From: Calliopum simillimum
Lineage: Eukaryota > Arthropoda > Insecta > Diptera > Lauxaniidae
Direction: 5' to 3'
Length of the DNA stretch: 64,000 bases
NCBI GenBank assembly: GCA_951812925.1
Contig: OX638372.1
Location: 1,612,001 to 1,676,000, forward strand
Below are positions 1-12,293 of this stretch, piece by piece; position 1 is the first letter of the stretch; each line of letters begins with the position of its first letter. Below the pieces are notes generated by a model. It saw only the letters and a list, made by a program, of their open reading frames with translations, was not told the DNA's origin and ran no database searches. Both the position numbers and the translations under genes were made by a program.

Positions 1-522
1 ATGACGTATTATATTTTAATTGGGCGTGCCACCGCCCACTTTGCCACTAGAAATTATTTCACCCAATGCTCTTTCCATATGTACCAAATTATATCTGTTT
101 ACGTCAAGCAGTTTCTGAGAAATGTTGAATCAGTTTTTAGAAAGGCACGGCATTGCCATTTTTCTAGTGAGGATTATTTGCTTTAATGGTTTTAACATTT
201 GTACTAAATCATATCTAAATATCTGTATCAAATATTTTCAGATGTATGAGTTTGTTTTTTTGAAGGCGTGGCACCGCCCACTTTTTAAGCCTATGACTAA
301 GCCCTTTATTATACTAACACAATGTGAAAACTTCTTTAAAATCGGAAACCAACTCCGAGTCAATAAGGATCAATTTCAGTTATCGAGATGCATAACTAAT
401 CAAAGCTCCATTTTCCGGCTCTGACCTCCTTGTTCCGAAATGAATTCGATACATGAATTAACACAAATATTATTCACAAATTTGGGAAGTTATGTCTTTC
501 TAGCACTTTTGTTGTTGTTGTT
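1..522 (+). repeat. Dispersed repeat carrying GCGTGGCACCGCCCACT
   Basis: GGGCGTGCCACCGCCCACTT at 24-43 and GCGTGGCACCGCCCACTTTT at 268-287, same core as the 129-bp tandem array at 21375. 291-522 shows nothing recognisable. No gene seen. Confidence 0.5.
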
Positions 523-531
523 ATGCCATAT

Positions 532-1201
532 TAGGCATGCGCTTATTTTACGATTTTCTGATTTTCGTTCCTGCCGCCCCCTGAAATCCTTTTAATGGTC
601 ATAAAAACAAATACTATGAAGTTTCACGGCGATCGGATAACGATAACCCGGCCCGCAAGAGAGGTCAAGGTCAAGTTGAAGTTTCAGGCAAAAAATAATG
701 AAAATTTTTTTTAAACTTAATTAAATTAGTCAAAGCATAACTTTATCTTATAGCAAATTGAAATACCTTTCCAACAAGCTATAATTGTTTAAAATCGGAT
801 AATAAATACGAATTCTATGAATTTTTCTTTTACGGCATAAGCAAAATTGCCGCAAAATACCATATAGAATAGCATTTTGCGGCGATTTTGCTAATGTCGA
901 TAAAAGAAAAATTCATAGAATTCGTATTTATTACCCGATTTTAAACAATTACAGCTTGTTGGAAAGGTATTTCAATTTGCTATAAGATAAAGTTATGCTT
1001 TGACTAATTTAATTAAGTTTAAAAAAAATTTTCATTATTTTTTGCCTGAAACTTCAACTTGACCTTGACCTCTCTTGCGGGCCGGGTTACCGTTATCCGA
1101 TCGCCGTGAAACTTCATAGTATTTGTTTTTATGATCATTAGAAGGATTTAGGGGGGCGGCATGAACGAAAATCAGAAAATCGTAAAATAAGCGCATGCCT
1201 A
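532..1201. mobile_element. 670-bp foldback element with 9-bp target duplication
   Basis: Two arms of about 335 bp, inverted and nearly identical, meet near 866. Ends are TAGGCATGCGC and GCGCATGCCTA. Flanking 9-bp direct repeats ATGCCATAT sit at 523-531 and 1202-1210. No coding potential. Nine-base duplications are typical of Foldback/Mutator-like elements. Confidence 0.9.
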
Positions 1202-1210
1202 ATGCCATAT

Positions 1211-2703
1211 TTTACCTTCTCGGCTATACAAAGTGGAGCAAAATTAATGTTATAACGTTAATTGGCTGCTAGAAATAAGAACAGTTGAGCTTGTTTTTCA
1301 CAGAAAAATTACAAAATTACTAAAAGATATGGAATTGATGACGTTAAGCTGAAACAATTATGTTGGTGAAATTACCAAATCCAATTGTGATCGATTTATC
1401 GCATTTTGAATTGTTGCTCACAAAATATCTGCCTGGTTTGGTTATTGTCAACTAATTCTCTTTCTGTCTGCAGTATAAATGTTAAAGCACAATGACAAAT
1501 GATGCTACAATGAGATCACCATCTCAGATTTCGCTGAAATTTTAGGCTAAAACCAATAAAAATGTTTAAACAAAACTGCCCATATTTTGGACCAACCAAA
1601 ATGTAAGTTTTTTTGTATTTGGCAAAAAAAAAAACTATCTTATTTAGTTCTCTTTCAATACAAAGATTACTAAAAATGCTTCATGCCCTACTTTTCTGAT
1701 CTTTCAAAATATATTTTTTGGAAAGCAAATCGAATCGCCTTTCACATGAATACAAAATTAAGCTAGTGCAATCCTTATCGAAAAGGTAGTGCAGAGAGGG
1801 ACAATTGACGATTCGTAAGACATTAACATTGTAAAATCTTTAGCGTTGTATGAAAATTAATTTATTGTGGAACTAGTACTAGTCGGATATGGAACTAGTC
1901 CAGGTCTAGTCATGCACTAGTCCGATTAACTGCAGGGTAGTAAGGGTAATATCTTTGGCCTGGCCAAAAATTAAACACCCATACAATGATAATCCTGAAA
2001 CACTCTATCAATATATCATTTTGAAGTTTATGTTTGCGTAGGACGTCCTGTTAAAATTTGACATAATTTCATATCGAATTAACCAAGTTTTCGATCGATT
2101 TAATATTTTCGACAACGCTCCAATATAACATTTTTAAGAGTTTTTTATATATTACTTTTAATTTCTGGGTGAAATTTGGTTGGATTATCTCAAATAACGC
2201 TTTCATTTTGAAGATTTTTTTTGCATGGTAACCGAGTTTTTCTTCAGAGCATTCTCCAGGTAACTCTAGTATTTGTGTGTTTTTTGGTTGCGTTGTAATA
2301 ATGCTCGAAAAATTGAATTTTAAGTGTGCAGTGGCTGTGCTCTTAGGTTGGCGTATCAACTTCAAACTAGCGTAATGTTTTTCTGTAAACAAAATAAAAA
2401 CACGTATTTTTTTTGGGTTGGACGAAAACTGGGGATTTTATGTCGTTTTGTACGAAATTTGCGAAAATTTAATTCTGAAAAATTCATGAAGTGTAATAGG
2501 TTTTTTTAAACCGCATTTCGTTTTACATGAATGAATCAAAGTTTATTTGACGCAACATAAAATTCCTTTACTTTTGGAGCCTTTCACATGTTACGTAACG
2601 CGCCAGGGGAAGGCGGGTAGGACGATTTGTTACGAAGTGTTACATGTTACGTTGCGCTACGACCGGGGAGGGGACGTCAAAATTGGTCGAAAATTGTGTT
2701 ACG
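1211..2703. other. Non-coding; dispersed repeat copy 1 at about 1930-2400
   Basis: AGTAAGGGTAATATC then TTTGGCCTGGCCA near 1938 starts a diverged copy of the family at 22690. CACATGTTACGTAACGC near 2587 belongs to the repeat into which mariner A inserted (it resumes after 3468). No gene seen. Confidence 0.45.
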
Positions 2704-2705
2704 TA

Positions 2706-3466
2706 TTGGGTGTACAACTTAAAAACCGGAATTTTTTAGCGAAATTTGATGCTTTATTGTGGAAAAATGTTACAATATATTTTATTCAAAGTATTGTCCA
2801 TTGGAAGCTAAAACATTTCCCCATCTCTCAGGCAATTTATGAATTCCATCCCAAAAAAATTGCGCCGGCTTGGCGTCCAAAAATGAATCTATCCAATTTT
2901 CGATATCTTGAACTTAAGTGAAGCGTATTCCTGATAGGGCATTCTGCATCGATCGGAACAAATGGTAGTCTGATGGTGCAAGGTCTGGGCTATAAAGCGG
3001 GTGAGGCAAAATTTCCCATCCGTTGTTTTCCAGGTAATTTTTGACTGGGGCAGCAATATGTGGCCGAGCGTTGTCATGATGAAAAATTATGGTGTTTGCC
3101 TTTGGCTGGGAAGGGCCTGGTTGTCCGGGCTTCATATATGAATATTGCGTTTCGGGTTGTCGTAATGGATCCATTTTTCATCCCCAGTCACGATCCGATG
3201 CAAAAATGACTTTTGGGAGCAGTTTTCTTTTGCAAAAAAATGACCCAACAGAACCTCGCGCAAATGCTGTCTTTTTCTCCAATTTTCGAAGTTATTCATC
3301 GTGAAAAATAATAATGATGCACACAAGATAAAATTGTTTTGTTGACTGATTTTGACAGCTGTCAAATGTACCTTCAAAATGACATATATATAAAGTTCGA
3401 GCTTTCACGATATTTGTTAGTACGGACATCCACCGTCAAATTCCGGTTTTTAAGTTGTACACCCAA
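2706..3466 (-). mobile_element. Internally deleted mariner, copy A
   Basis: 761 bp with near-perfect terminal repeats (TTGGGTGTACAACTTAAAAA at the left, its complement at the right), flanked by TA at 2704-2705 and 3467-3468. The minus strand carries transposase pieces: a short N-terminus MNNFENWRKRQHLREV joined by a deletion to FLHRIVTGDEKWIHYDNP, then, after frame breaks, HDNARPH and YSPDLAPSDYHLF. These are mariner DD34D motifs. Full-length mariners are about 1.3 kb, so roughly the helix-turn-helix half is gone. It cannot make transposase but keeps both ends. Confidence 0.92.
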
Positions 3467-3468
3467 TA

Positions 3469-3805
3469 ATATGTAAACGGCCCCTTTCCCAAACCCTTAC
3501 TTCTAATTACTGATATTTATATTATAAATAAAAATGTTAATTTTCTGAAAAACACCATATTTTTTTTGCCGAAAATTTGCACAATAATAGTGAAGAGCGT
3601 CCTTTTTATTCATTTCGGGATTTTGTTTTCATTGTTGGTAATGTAAAATTGCAATTTTTAATATTACAATTGAGTTATTCTCTACAAAATAAATAAAAAA
3701 ATGTCCACAGATTTATTTTCACTTCCCTAGATGGTTTTGCCATACTGATTCCGAAATCTGCCCTTCTTCTACCTAATCTGGTTTTTCTGTATTTTCTTGA
3801 ATAAA
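3469..3805. other. Non-coding, nothing recognised
   Basis: AT-rich sequence between the mariner and the 917-bp palindrome, with no frame or repeat that I can name. Confidence 0.5.
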
Positions 3806-3809
3806 CCCT

Positions 3810-4726
3810 CACGGTGTGCCTTAACCCGTTCTAAATCGGACGTCGTAGCACATCAAATTTTTTTCCAGAATCTGTTTAGTTATCGTTCAAATGATGTATA
3901 AAAAAATTTTCACTCGTGACTCTTCGACTAAATTTTGAGATAATCGCTTTTCCAATTGGGGCATTCCCATACAAAAAGAAAAAAAAAATTTTTTTAACTA
4001 CATTAAACAAAAATTAAAATAACCACAATCGATGTGTTTTGCAAAGCTAAACGCGAATCCAACCTCAGAATTGCTCTATCGTATATAGTTTATGAGATAT
4101 TGTAACCTAAAGACCAAAAAATGTCGTTTTTTGCCATTTTTTGAAGCTATATAACTATGTAACATATCATTTATTTGTCTAATGTGGCTTAAACACTTGA
4201 AAGTCTCGATTTTTTCCTTTAAAATCTAATTTAAATAATATTTATATCTTCATGCTTCTAAGAGATATCGTAGACCGAAATATTGTCAAAACGGGTTTTT
4301 TGCACTTTTGTGTCTTTTTAGGTTAGGATATCTTTGAAGAAAAAAGAGATATCAACATAATTTAAATTAGGTTTTAAAGGCAAAGATTAGGACTTTAGAA
4401 TTGCTTACCAGATTTAACGAAATTAAAATTTCTTTCACATTTTAAACATGTTCAACGAACGAATTCTGAGGTTGGATTCGCGTTCAGCTTTGCAAAACAC
4501 ATCTATTGTGATTATTTTAATTTTTGTATAATGTAGTTAAAAAAATTTTTTTTTTCTTTTTGTATGGGAAAATGCCCCAATTGGAAAAGCGATTATCTCA
4601 AAATTTAGTCGAGGAGTCACGAGTGAAAATTTTTTTATACATCATTTGAACGATAAGTAAACAGAATCAGGAAAAAAATTTGATGTGCTACGACGTCCGA
4701 TTTAGAACGGGTTAAGGCACACCGTG
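3810..4726. mobile_element. 917-bp palindromic (foldback) element
   Basis: Arms of about 430-460 bp, centre near 4268. Terminal sequence CACGGTGTGCCTTAACCCG and its complement. Possible 4-bp duplication CCCT at 3806-3809 and 4727-4730. No coding frame. Confidence 0.85.
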
Positions 4727-4730
4727 CCCT

Positions 4731-5462
4731 ATCAATTTAAAATAGCCTATTTTTTTTTTTTTTTTTTTTTTTTTTTTGAGACACAAGATTCATTCAAAAT
4801 GTGTTAGATGGAAACCAAATGTACCCAAGAAATATAAAACTGAAAATTTCAATTTAAAAAAAATTTAATTTAATCTTTAAATAACACAGACCTGTGAATT
4901 TACAACTTTTTCATTAACGAATCTGAACTTGGTTTTTTTCTTTAACGTCAGTTTTAGTTATCCTTGCTTCAAATTTGAAAAGACATTTTTGAAGCCTTAT
5001 CTCATTCTACTTTTCGTTTCTGAGCATCTACTGCCCATAACCGCATATTATCTTTACATCGCTTGACTACGGTATGTTTTCCAGTCTACAAGAAATACAA
5101 CGATCATTATGACAAGCATCATCGCATCATCCACTAAATCATTTAGATGACAGAATGGTTATTCATAATACCAGCTTCCACAAAGCGTTTTATCTAACGC
5201 TGTGGAAAAAGTGCTACTTCTAACGCTTTTCATCGAGTAGTTGCAATGTATAGTGTCCTTCTAGCGCTGGGTTGGTTCGTGAGCACCATTCTCTGTTGAG
5301 CCATAGTTCCTAGGCAAGGAGTTCGGAAGAGCAGTTTAAGGAAACTATTGTGAGTACAACTTTCAATTGCAGATTCAAAAATGCTTTGTTCCGGTACTAA
5401 AATATTTGAACCATCTTATTTTTTGTAAAGTTGGCTGTTATTTTGCTGTTATTTGTAAACTG
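4731..5462. other. Non-coding; T-tract at 4750-4778
   Basis: A 28-base T run opens the region. The rest has no coding frame of note. Confidence 0.5.
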
Positions 5463-7512
5463 TTTTATTTATTTATTTATTTAATATCATCTACCGGGTC
5501 AAAACCCTTACAGATTACAAATCTTAAATACAAATACTTAGAAACTAGTGGTACATGAGATCTTAAACTTAACAATATTAGCAAGCTCTTTCTTAAAAAT
5601 ATTTCTATTTACACTAAAATCTAATTGATTTGCAATCGTATTACAACTAGAAAGGCACCTAGAGATAGGCTCATTAAGGCCATAATTTGTTCTATGGAAA
5701 GACGTGTAGAATACATTTAACTCTCTAAGGTTTCGAACTGGAACATTAAATGGAATTAGTGCCAATAAGTCAGGAGAATTTATCCTGTTATCAATTATAT
5801 CCTTAATGAACATTACGTTGTTAAAAACTATTCTGTCAGCCAAGCTACTAAGATTCAGTAGACGGCACCTCACCCAATAGGAGGGCATGTCCTGCCATGA
5901 ATAAAGTCGTCTTAAAGCAAACCTGGAAAAGCGTTTCTGAATATTTTCAATACGATTAACTGACACGTTGTAATAGGGATCCCATATCACGCTTGCATAT
6001 TCTAATAGGGATCTAACAAGACTATTAAAAATAATTTTAGATGTCAAAGGATCCAAAAATTCCCCTGAGTTTCTCTTTAGAAAGCCAAATTGTGAGTTTG
6101 CTTTTGAAATAAGATATTCAAGATGCGTATCAAATGAAAACTTTGAATCAACGAATACGCCAAGGTCTTTAAACTTAATTACTCTTGAGAAGCAGTCACA
6201 ATCATTGTATTTATAATCATAGGAAATTGGAGCAGTATTCCGAGACAGCGTAAGAATACTACATTTTTCAAAATTTAAAAAGAGTTGATTCTTTCTACAC
6301 CAGTGAATAAGGGAATTAATATCCTCTTGAAGATTCATGCAATCATTAAAATTTCTAACATCAAGGAAAATTTTTAAATCATCAGCATATAGGAGACAGT
6401 TGCAATACTTAAAAATGAGAGGAATGTCATTAATAAAGATATTGAAAAGTAAAGGACCTTGGCTACCTTGAGGAACAACTGAATTAACAAACATAGATCT
6501 TGAATAATGCTCACCAATCTTAACCATCAGTGTTCTACCCGTTAGATAAGATTCAATCCATTTCAAAAGCTGTGAATGTATACCCATCTTTTCCAGCTTC
6601 AATAGTAAAATATGATGATCGACACTATCAAACGCTTTTTTAAAATCGGTGTACAGGACATCTACCTGTGAACCGCCTTCGATTACATTTAAGCAATAAT
6701 TTAAAAAAATCGCAAGATTAGTTGTAGTGGATCTACCGCAAAAGAAACCATGTTGTTGAGCTGCAATATAATTTTTCATCTCGGAGAATAAAAGACTATT
6801 AACAAGCTTATCTAGAATTTTAGGAATAATTGAAAATTTCACAATACCTCTGTAATTTTCAATCTTATATTTTTGACCAGATTTAAATATTGGCGAAATG
6901 CAAGCGGTTTTCCATTTATTTAAAAAAACACCGCTGGAAAGGGATTTATTGAAAAGCAACCCGAGAGCAACATACAAACTATTTGCACAATTTTTCAAAA
7001 ATTGTGGAGGAAGCAAGTCAAATCCAGCACCTTCTAAAACAACATCATCTGGAATATTTAAATTCCCGATATTTAAATATTGGGGCAAATCTGAAAAATT
7101 ATTAGCATCAATTTGAGCACTGCTAGAATTAAATACCGTTCCAAAGAAGTCGGCAAACAATTCAACAATTTCCTCAGTACTATTGCCTACACACCATCAG
7201 ATTCCATAGATTTAGGGAAACCAAGAGATTTTTTTTTTTATTATTTTAAAACAAACAAAAAGATTTGGAATTAGACCTTATATCATTTTCAATCGAAAAA
7301 ATATATTTTTTGTACAAAAAATTAGAAAGGAATTCAAACTCTCGTCTACGCAAACTGAAGATTTCTCTGTCAGCTGGCAAACCTGACCTTTTAAATTTCC
7401 GATGAGCCTTGTTTCTCAAATTTTTAAGATTTATCAATCTCCTATTAAACCAAGTATGTTTATGGCTAGTTTTACACGAGACGTAAAATTCTTGTTCTCG
7501 TTCATTTAACCT
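5463..7512 (-). mobile_element. 5'-truncated non-LTR retrotransposon (Jockey/CR1-like), dead
   Basis: On the minus strand it starts mid-protein near 7512 (REQEFYVSCKTSHKHTWFNR) and ends with GGTTTTGACCCGGTAG and a (TAAA)n tail at 5463-5482. The first half of the element, including the endonuclease, is missing. A frame break falls at about 7187-7190, between SMESDGV and GNSTEEIVELF, and a stop follows KSFCLF near 7246. Just above 7512 a second (TAAA)n run points the other way (7580-7597). Confidence 0.88.
5538..7160 (-). pseudogene. Reverse transcriptase domain of the LINE
   Basis: 540 codons. Motifs in order: WKTACISPIFKSG, NYRGI, QHGFFCGRST, TDFKKAFDSVDH (D172/D178), VPQGSQGPLLFNIFINDI, LLYADDLKIF (YADD 258-261), WCRKNQLFLNFEKC and KDLGVFVDSKFSFDTHL, then a C-terminal thumb-like region with IWDPYYNVSVNRIENIQKRF. 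The PQGS loop is one residue shorter than usual. The catalytic Asp residues are kept, but the frame is broken upstream and the element is 5'-truncated, so it is not functional alone. Confidence 0.88.
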
Positions 7513-7579
7513 TTTTGATTGTATTACATGAACAAATAATCATTGTAATTTATGAGGGCATTACAGCTCAGTAAATGAA

Positions 7580-7600
7580 ACTAAATAAATAAATAAAAAA
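7580..7600 (+). repeat. (TAAA)n tail, plus orientation
   Basis: ACTAAATAAATAAATAAAA follows TTACAGCTCAGTAAATGAA. It resembles the 3' tail of another short LINE copy in opposite orientation to the one at 5463-7512, and may be a 3'-end-only insertion (about 7513-7600). Confidence 0.5.
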
Positions 7601-8147
7601 TACAAAACATCCTACTTTTCGTTTAAATTTTCAATCGTCCAACTTTTCGTCAATTTCTTATTATGTCCTAGTTTTCGTGGGACAAATGAATCATCCTACT
7701 TTTTGTACGGGACAACGAAATATAGTATGATTGTAAGTAGTTACTTTTGGATATCGGTTAATTCGTCTGATGATAGGACCTGTGGTGGGCCTTGAAACGT
7801 AACGAAAATCAGCCTTCCAAGATTTTTTTGTTTTTTCTTTTATGCATTTGGTCTTGTTTTGTCGAAAACCGATTTATGAATGCCCAGAAAATCTTAAAAA
7901 TTTTATGCCTTTGCTTCAAAGGTAGTTAAGTAGGAAAGTAAGAGTCCAATGGAGAAGCTATTCGATGCTATTAAAATAAATGAAATTACACTTCTTTTGC
8001 AACTGACCTCGGATTCAGATTTACCGTCGAAAAGGACGCAGGGTTCATATTTCTAGCAAAAGTTAATTCCATTTTTTTTTTGTGCGCCTGTGCTATTTCT
8101 TTAAAGGGTTCAGCAATAATAACACAGGACCACAAAATAAAAAATAA
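7601..8147. repeat. Repeat related to 14760-14900, otherwise unassigned
   Basis: GACCTGTGGTGGGCCTTGAA and ATCAGCCTTCCAAGATTTTT near 7780-7830 match 14800-14850. Confidence 0.55.
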
Positions 8148-8665
8148 GTCTTGTAGGTCAGAATTTAGCTATCACCCTCAGATTTTGAATTATCCTTGCT
8201 TGAAGTTGGAGAATGTGCTGCTTTCAGGCTTATGGTGCAGTTCCAGGAAACGATGTAGTTCCATTTTTTCAATGGCATCGAATAGCTATAATCTTCCTTA
8301 TAAAACTATACCATCTAATTTTTTCGATTGCATTTTACTTCCCGAGATATCACCGTTTGAAGTAAACGTATCTCAACCCCCATACGAAGCACTACATTAT
8401 ATTTGTAGCGTAAAATTAATTTAACAAATAAAAATTATAACCCTTTTACTTCAAAGGTAGATAACTCTGAAAGTAAGAGTCCAATCGGAAAAGTTTGAAG
8501 GCATAGTTTTATAAGGAAGATTGTGGCTATTCGATGTCATTGAAAAAATGGAACTACCAGATTTCCTGGAACTGCACCATAAGGCTGAAAACAGCGCTTT
8601 CTGCAACTTTAAGCAAGGATATCTCAAAATCTGAGGGTGATGGCTGAATTCTGACCTTGCATACG
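8148..8665. repeat. Inverted repeat, arms about 200 bp
   Basis: Left arm 8148-8345, right arm about 8455-8665. Shared blocks include CACCCTCAGATTTTGA, GGTGCAGTTCCAGGAAA and CTTCCTTATAAAACTAT. Parts recur as direct repeats outside (GTAAGAGTCCAAT at 7941 and 8476; GGGTTCAGCAATAATA at 8106 and 8746), so this is a rearranged repeat, not a clean element. Confidence 0.75.
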
Positions 8666-9990
8666 TTTTTAGCACATTAAAAACCATACCGTATGGTACC
8701 TCAACTTTCAGCTACAAGACTTTTTTTTTTTTTTTGTGTAATCAGGGTTCAGCAATAATAATCACGGTCTAGCACCGAAAAAGTGAGAATATCATTTTAC
8801 TCATTAATACGATTGCATAAGGTACAAAATAATTAATGTAAAAATCCAATATTTTTTTAATTTATACAGTGCACTTCAATTACACCCTCGTCTATTTACC
8901 CCCGGTCACCCACAACACTGCGCTATTAACGATAAACGACAATTTCCATAGTTCGAAATGAAAATGATCAAATGGAAATTTTAATCTCTTTGACATCGGA
9001 AAATACATAAATAGATCGTTTCCCCCATCAAGAGAGGAAAAGATTTCGAGCAATTCGAGCTATGATTGTGGTCATTTTTATCAAAGAAACCAAAGGCAAC
9101 AGATGCCACGAACGGAGCAAGCGGTGGCAACTTCTGGCAGTGTTTCGTTAAAAATAAAATATGGAATCATCGATTGAAATAGAGAACACGCAAGGCGACC
9201 CAAATTGCCAGGCTATGCCGCAAAAAAGCGATAATCACATTTATTGAAAGAAAAATTCAGTCATATGTATATACAAAATTATGTAGGTATGTATGTTTAC
9301 CGAGTCCAAGTTAAAAAGCGATGACACCTTCTTTATGAATCCACTAGAGCTGCTGGCCCCTTCTTGATGTTTTTTTTTGCGCGTTGTCATTTTGCATGAA
9401 TTTTTTCGTTTTCGTTTTACACTTTTTCACTTATATTTATAATTTTTCAATTCGTAATTTATTTTTTCGTCGATTCAAACGCAACTCACTCAATTCGCAC
9501 TATAAAATATTTAGAAAATTAAACATAAAAGTTAGAAAATTTCTAAAAAAAAAAGAAATTCCACAACTTGCTAAACTTCTCTTCCCATTCTCTTTCTCTA
9601 ACCAAACGTCATTTATAAAAACAGGGAAAAAATTTATTTTTGAGCAGTTTTAGTTTTACAGCGTTGCCAGCAGATTTATTTGGAAGAATAAGATCTTAGA
9701 ATTCATAACTACAATTTGTGATTTCAAAATTATTGGTTCATATGGAAAATATTTTAACAAAAAATAAAAAAAAAGGGAAGGAAAATTTCTATCGAACTAA
9801 GTGTTCGAGACAGGACGATATTTTTAAAATTTTAGAGGAATTTTTTTTTTTTCGAAGGAACCGTTATATTTCCAAAAAAAAAAGATATTTCACTCTAGTT
9901 TTAGTAACAACACCCCGGCTCGACGAGCAATATTTATGTTATATTTACATAATTTAAGTCAAAATTTCATGTGATTTGTTGAACTATTGC
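8666..9990. other. Mostly non-repetitive, no gene recognised
   Basis: 8880-9260 is richer in GC than its neighbours and shows no repeat relation inside the window. It could hold regulatory sequence. Long frames at 9384-9653 are Phe/Lys-rich products of AT bias. Confidence 0.4.
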
Positions 9991-10056
9991 CATAAAGTGC
10001 TGTCAGTTTGTTCTTAAAGTGCTGTCAGTTTGTCCATAAAGTGCTGTCAGTTTGTG
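9991..10056 (+). repeat. 22-bp tandem repeat, 3 copies
   Basis: Three consecutive copies of CATAAAGTGCTGTCAGTTTG plus two bases, nearly identical. Confidence 0.9.
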
Positions 10057-10463
10057 CATGTTGTTATTGCAGACCCACGGTTGCAAAAACTTTATTTAAC
10101 GTCACGAGTACGAGACCAATTAAAACTTTATTGCACTGGGTCACTGGGTAAAATAAGAAAGCCTAATTTATTTTCTTTTATCGATCCCATTAGTATGTAT
10201 GTGAATTGTGAATTTCCCAAATATCAGCAAAAACAATAATAGAGTCTGTTCAGTTTCTTATCATTAAAAAAATTAAAAATTTTTCTTAAGTGGCAGTTTA
10301 CACTAGGAAATTTTTCGTACAAATTCGTTGAGTTTTTGGGGAAGCGGAGGGAAATGTTGCTTTTAAATTCCCTTCGCTTGCCAACAAACTCAAATATTTT
10401 GTTCGACAAAAATTTTGTCTTAACTGCAACAAATGGGAAATTTTTATTAAAAATACAAATAAA

Positions 10464-10845
10464 CAGGTCTGTTCCGTAATCTACGTGGTTTCAATTACTT
10501 TTCACGTAGAAGGCTTTTTGATGAAAATGGTGAGTCACACGATGAAAAGTATTAGAATCTTTTTTGTGGAGAATTACAGGTTCTACAAATAATATTGACA
10601 TGCATTAACGAAAAAGTAACCGTTTATGAAATATTCTTAAGAAACCAAGAAGTCGAAAAATTCGACTTTACCGAATATTTCCGAAACAGTTACTTTTTCA
10701 TAAATACAAATCAATATTATTTGTAGAACCTGTAACTTTCCACAAAAAAGATTCTTATACTTTTTATCGTGAGACTCACCATTTTCATCAAAAAGCTTCC
10801 TCAATGAAAAGTAATTAAAACCAGACGGATTACAGAACAGGCCTG
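10464..10845. mobile_element. Foldback element, 382 bp
   Basis: Inverted arms with outer ends CAGGTCTGTTCCGTAAT and ATTACAGAACAGGCCTG. It carries the shared module ATGGTGAGTCACACGAT and GGTTCTACAAATAATATT in both arms. A partial relative lies at about 32740-32790. Confidence 0.8.
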
Positions 10846-11375
10846 AAGGTATATTTTTTAAATATATTTTATTTTAAACATCATTTTGTACAATTTCGTG
10901 AAAATTTCTGATTAATTTCTTAGTTTCATATCAGATGAAAAGAAATAATTTTAACTCCATAAGCAAATTTATTGAAAAAAAAATAACTTCTTTCAAGTAA
11001 AAATTTTCAAAAAAATCATGTCTCTAAAACTATACTTCAAATTGAAAACCTTTACTTTATAGATTGTGAAAATACCTTTTTTATGAGACTAATATTTTCC
11101 ATATTAATTTAAGAGCCTCGAAACACGACAGACAAGATAATTGAGCAACAATATCATTCTTCATTGCGGCATATGAAAGAACAAACGATCGGTTTGCTAT
11201 CGTCTGTGTGTTTGTGAAACACGATTCAGACAAGTTAGTTGTGCAACTATTTTGTCTACAGTGTTTCTAGGCTTTAAAAGTTCCTAAATTATAGCGATTT
11301 TTATAGTAGATACATCCTGATCTTCCCATTATACCTTCGAAACCACCAGATCCGAGACAGTTTTTGATTACACAT
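10846..11375. other. Non-coding, nothing recognised
   Basis: AT-rich; no frame, repeat or signal that I can support. Confidence 0.45.
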
Positions 11376-11646
11376 TAGTTGTGTTTTAGACGAAAGTTTT
11401 CTGTGTTTAACTAAACACTTTCTGAGAAACGTATGGGAAAGCAAGAACTAAAGTGCTTAATTTAAGCACAAAGTAGAGTGTTGATGTTGCCATACTACAC
11501 TGAATATTAGCTGTGTTTAATCGGATTTTAACAAAGTCACATCACATTTTTACCGATTGTCTTGGCAAGCGGAGGGATGTGGTGCGGAAACGAAAAGCCG
11601 AATAAAGTAAAACTTAATAAGCGCACGCTGCTTTCTAAAACAGCCA
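11376..11646 (+). mobile_element. MITE, family with 15023-15490
   Basis: About 270 bp. The left end TAGTTGTGTTTTAGACG matches the left end of the element at 15023. The right end CTTTCTAAAACAGCCA is a degenerate version of the other end. The interior matches the other copy in inverse orientation. Confidence 0.65.
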
Positions 11647-12293
11647 TTAACTTTTTTTTAATTTAAATTGTTTCATTAACAGTGTTGCCAGCAAATTGAA
11701 TGAATTAATATTCTTCACTTAAAAAATTCCCTTTTTAGTCAAAATTTACTTTTGAAAGATAATAAGATACAAACTCACAGCAAGTAAGAATTCATACCAA
11801 ATCCATGTGCTAATTTTACGACTTTCAAATTATTTTATCTATTCTTTTTGCATAAATTATGTTGAAAATTAAGCGTCTTGGGTAAATTTATCACTTTTGG
11901 CAACACTGATTCACTGATTTTCGTTTTGTTAATTGCAGCAGAGAAAAACTTCGTTAATTTTATGTTTCGTTAAATTTCACTCTCAGAGAAAGACATTTAA
12001 AGCAGATGGCAATGACACTGCTGTTGCTTGTTCTAAAAGCTACAAAAGAAAAACCAACACATGAAAGTAGGGTCTGATATCTTTTTCCAAATTGTTAAAC
12101 TTTATATACATTTTTTTAATTAGGATATCAGATTTAAATTAATTAATTTGCAATCCGTGCCACAAATAACAAATGAAATAAAAAAAACGAAACAATCACG
12201 ACACGAAGACAAAGCAAACTAAACAGAAAAGTCAGCTGCTTAAGATTAAAGGTAGCGCCAAATTGTCAAAACGACCAAAAGCAGACAACGGAC
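11647..12293. other. Non-coding; host repeat of the hAT element at its end
   Basis: From about 12248 it matches 56887 onward. The rest is unassigned. Confidence 0.45.

Noticed and set aside
9384..9957. Phe/Lys-rich plus-strand frames
   Set aside because: Composition follows AT-rich sequence; no splice or family support.
9991..10056. Possible CRISPR-like array
   Set aside because: Repeats are directly adjacent without spacers, and the genome is an insect's.
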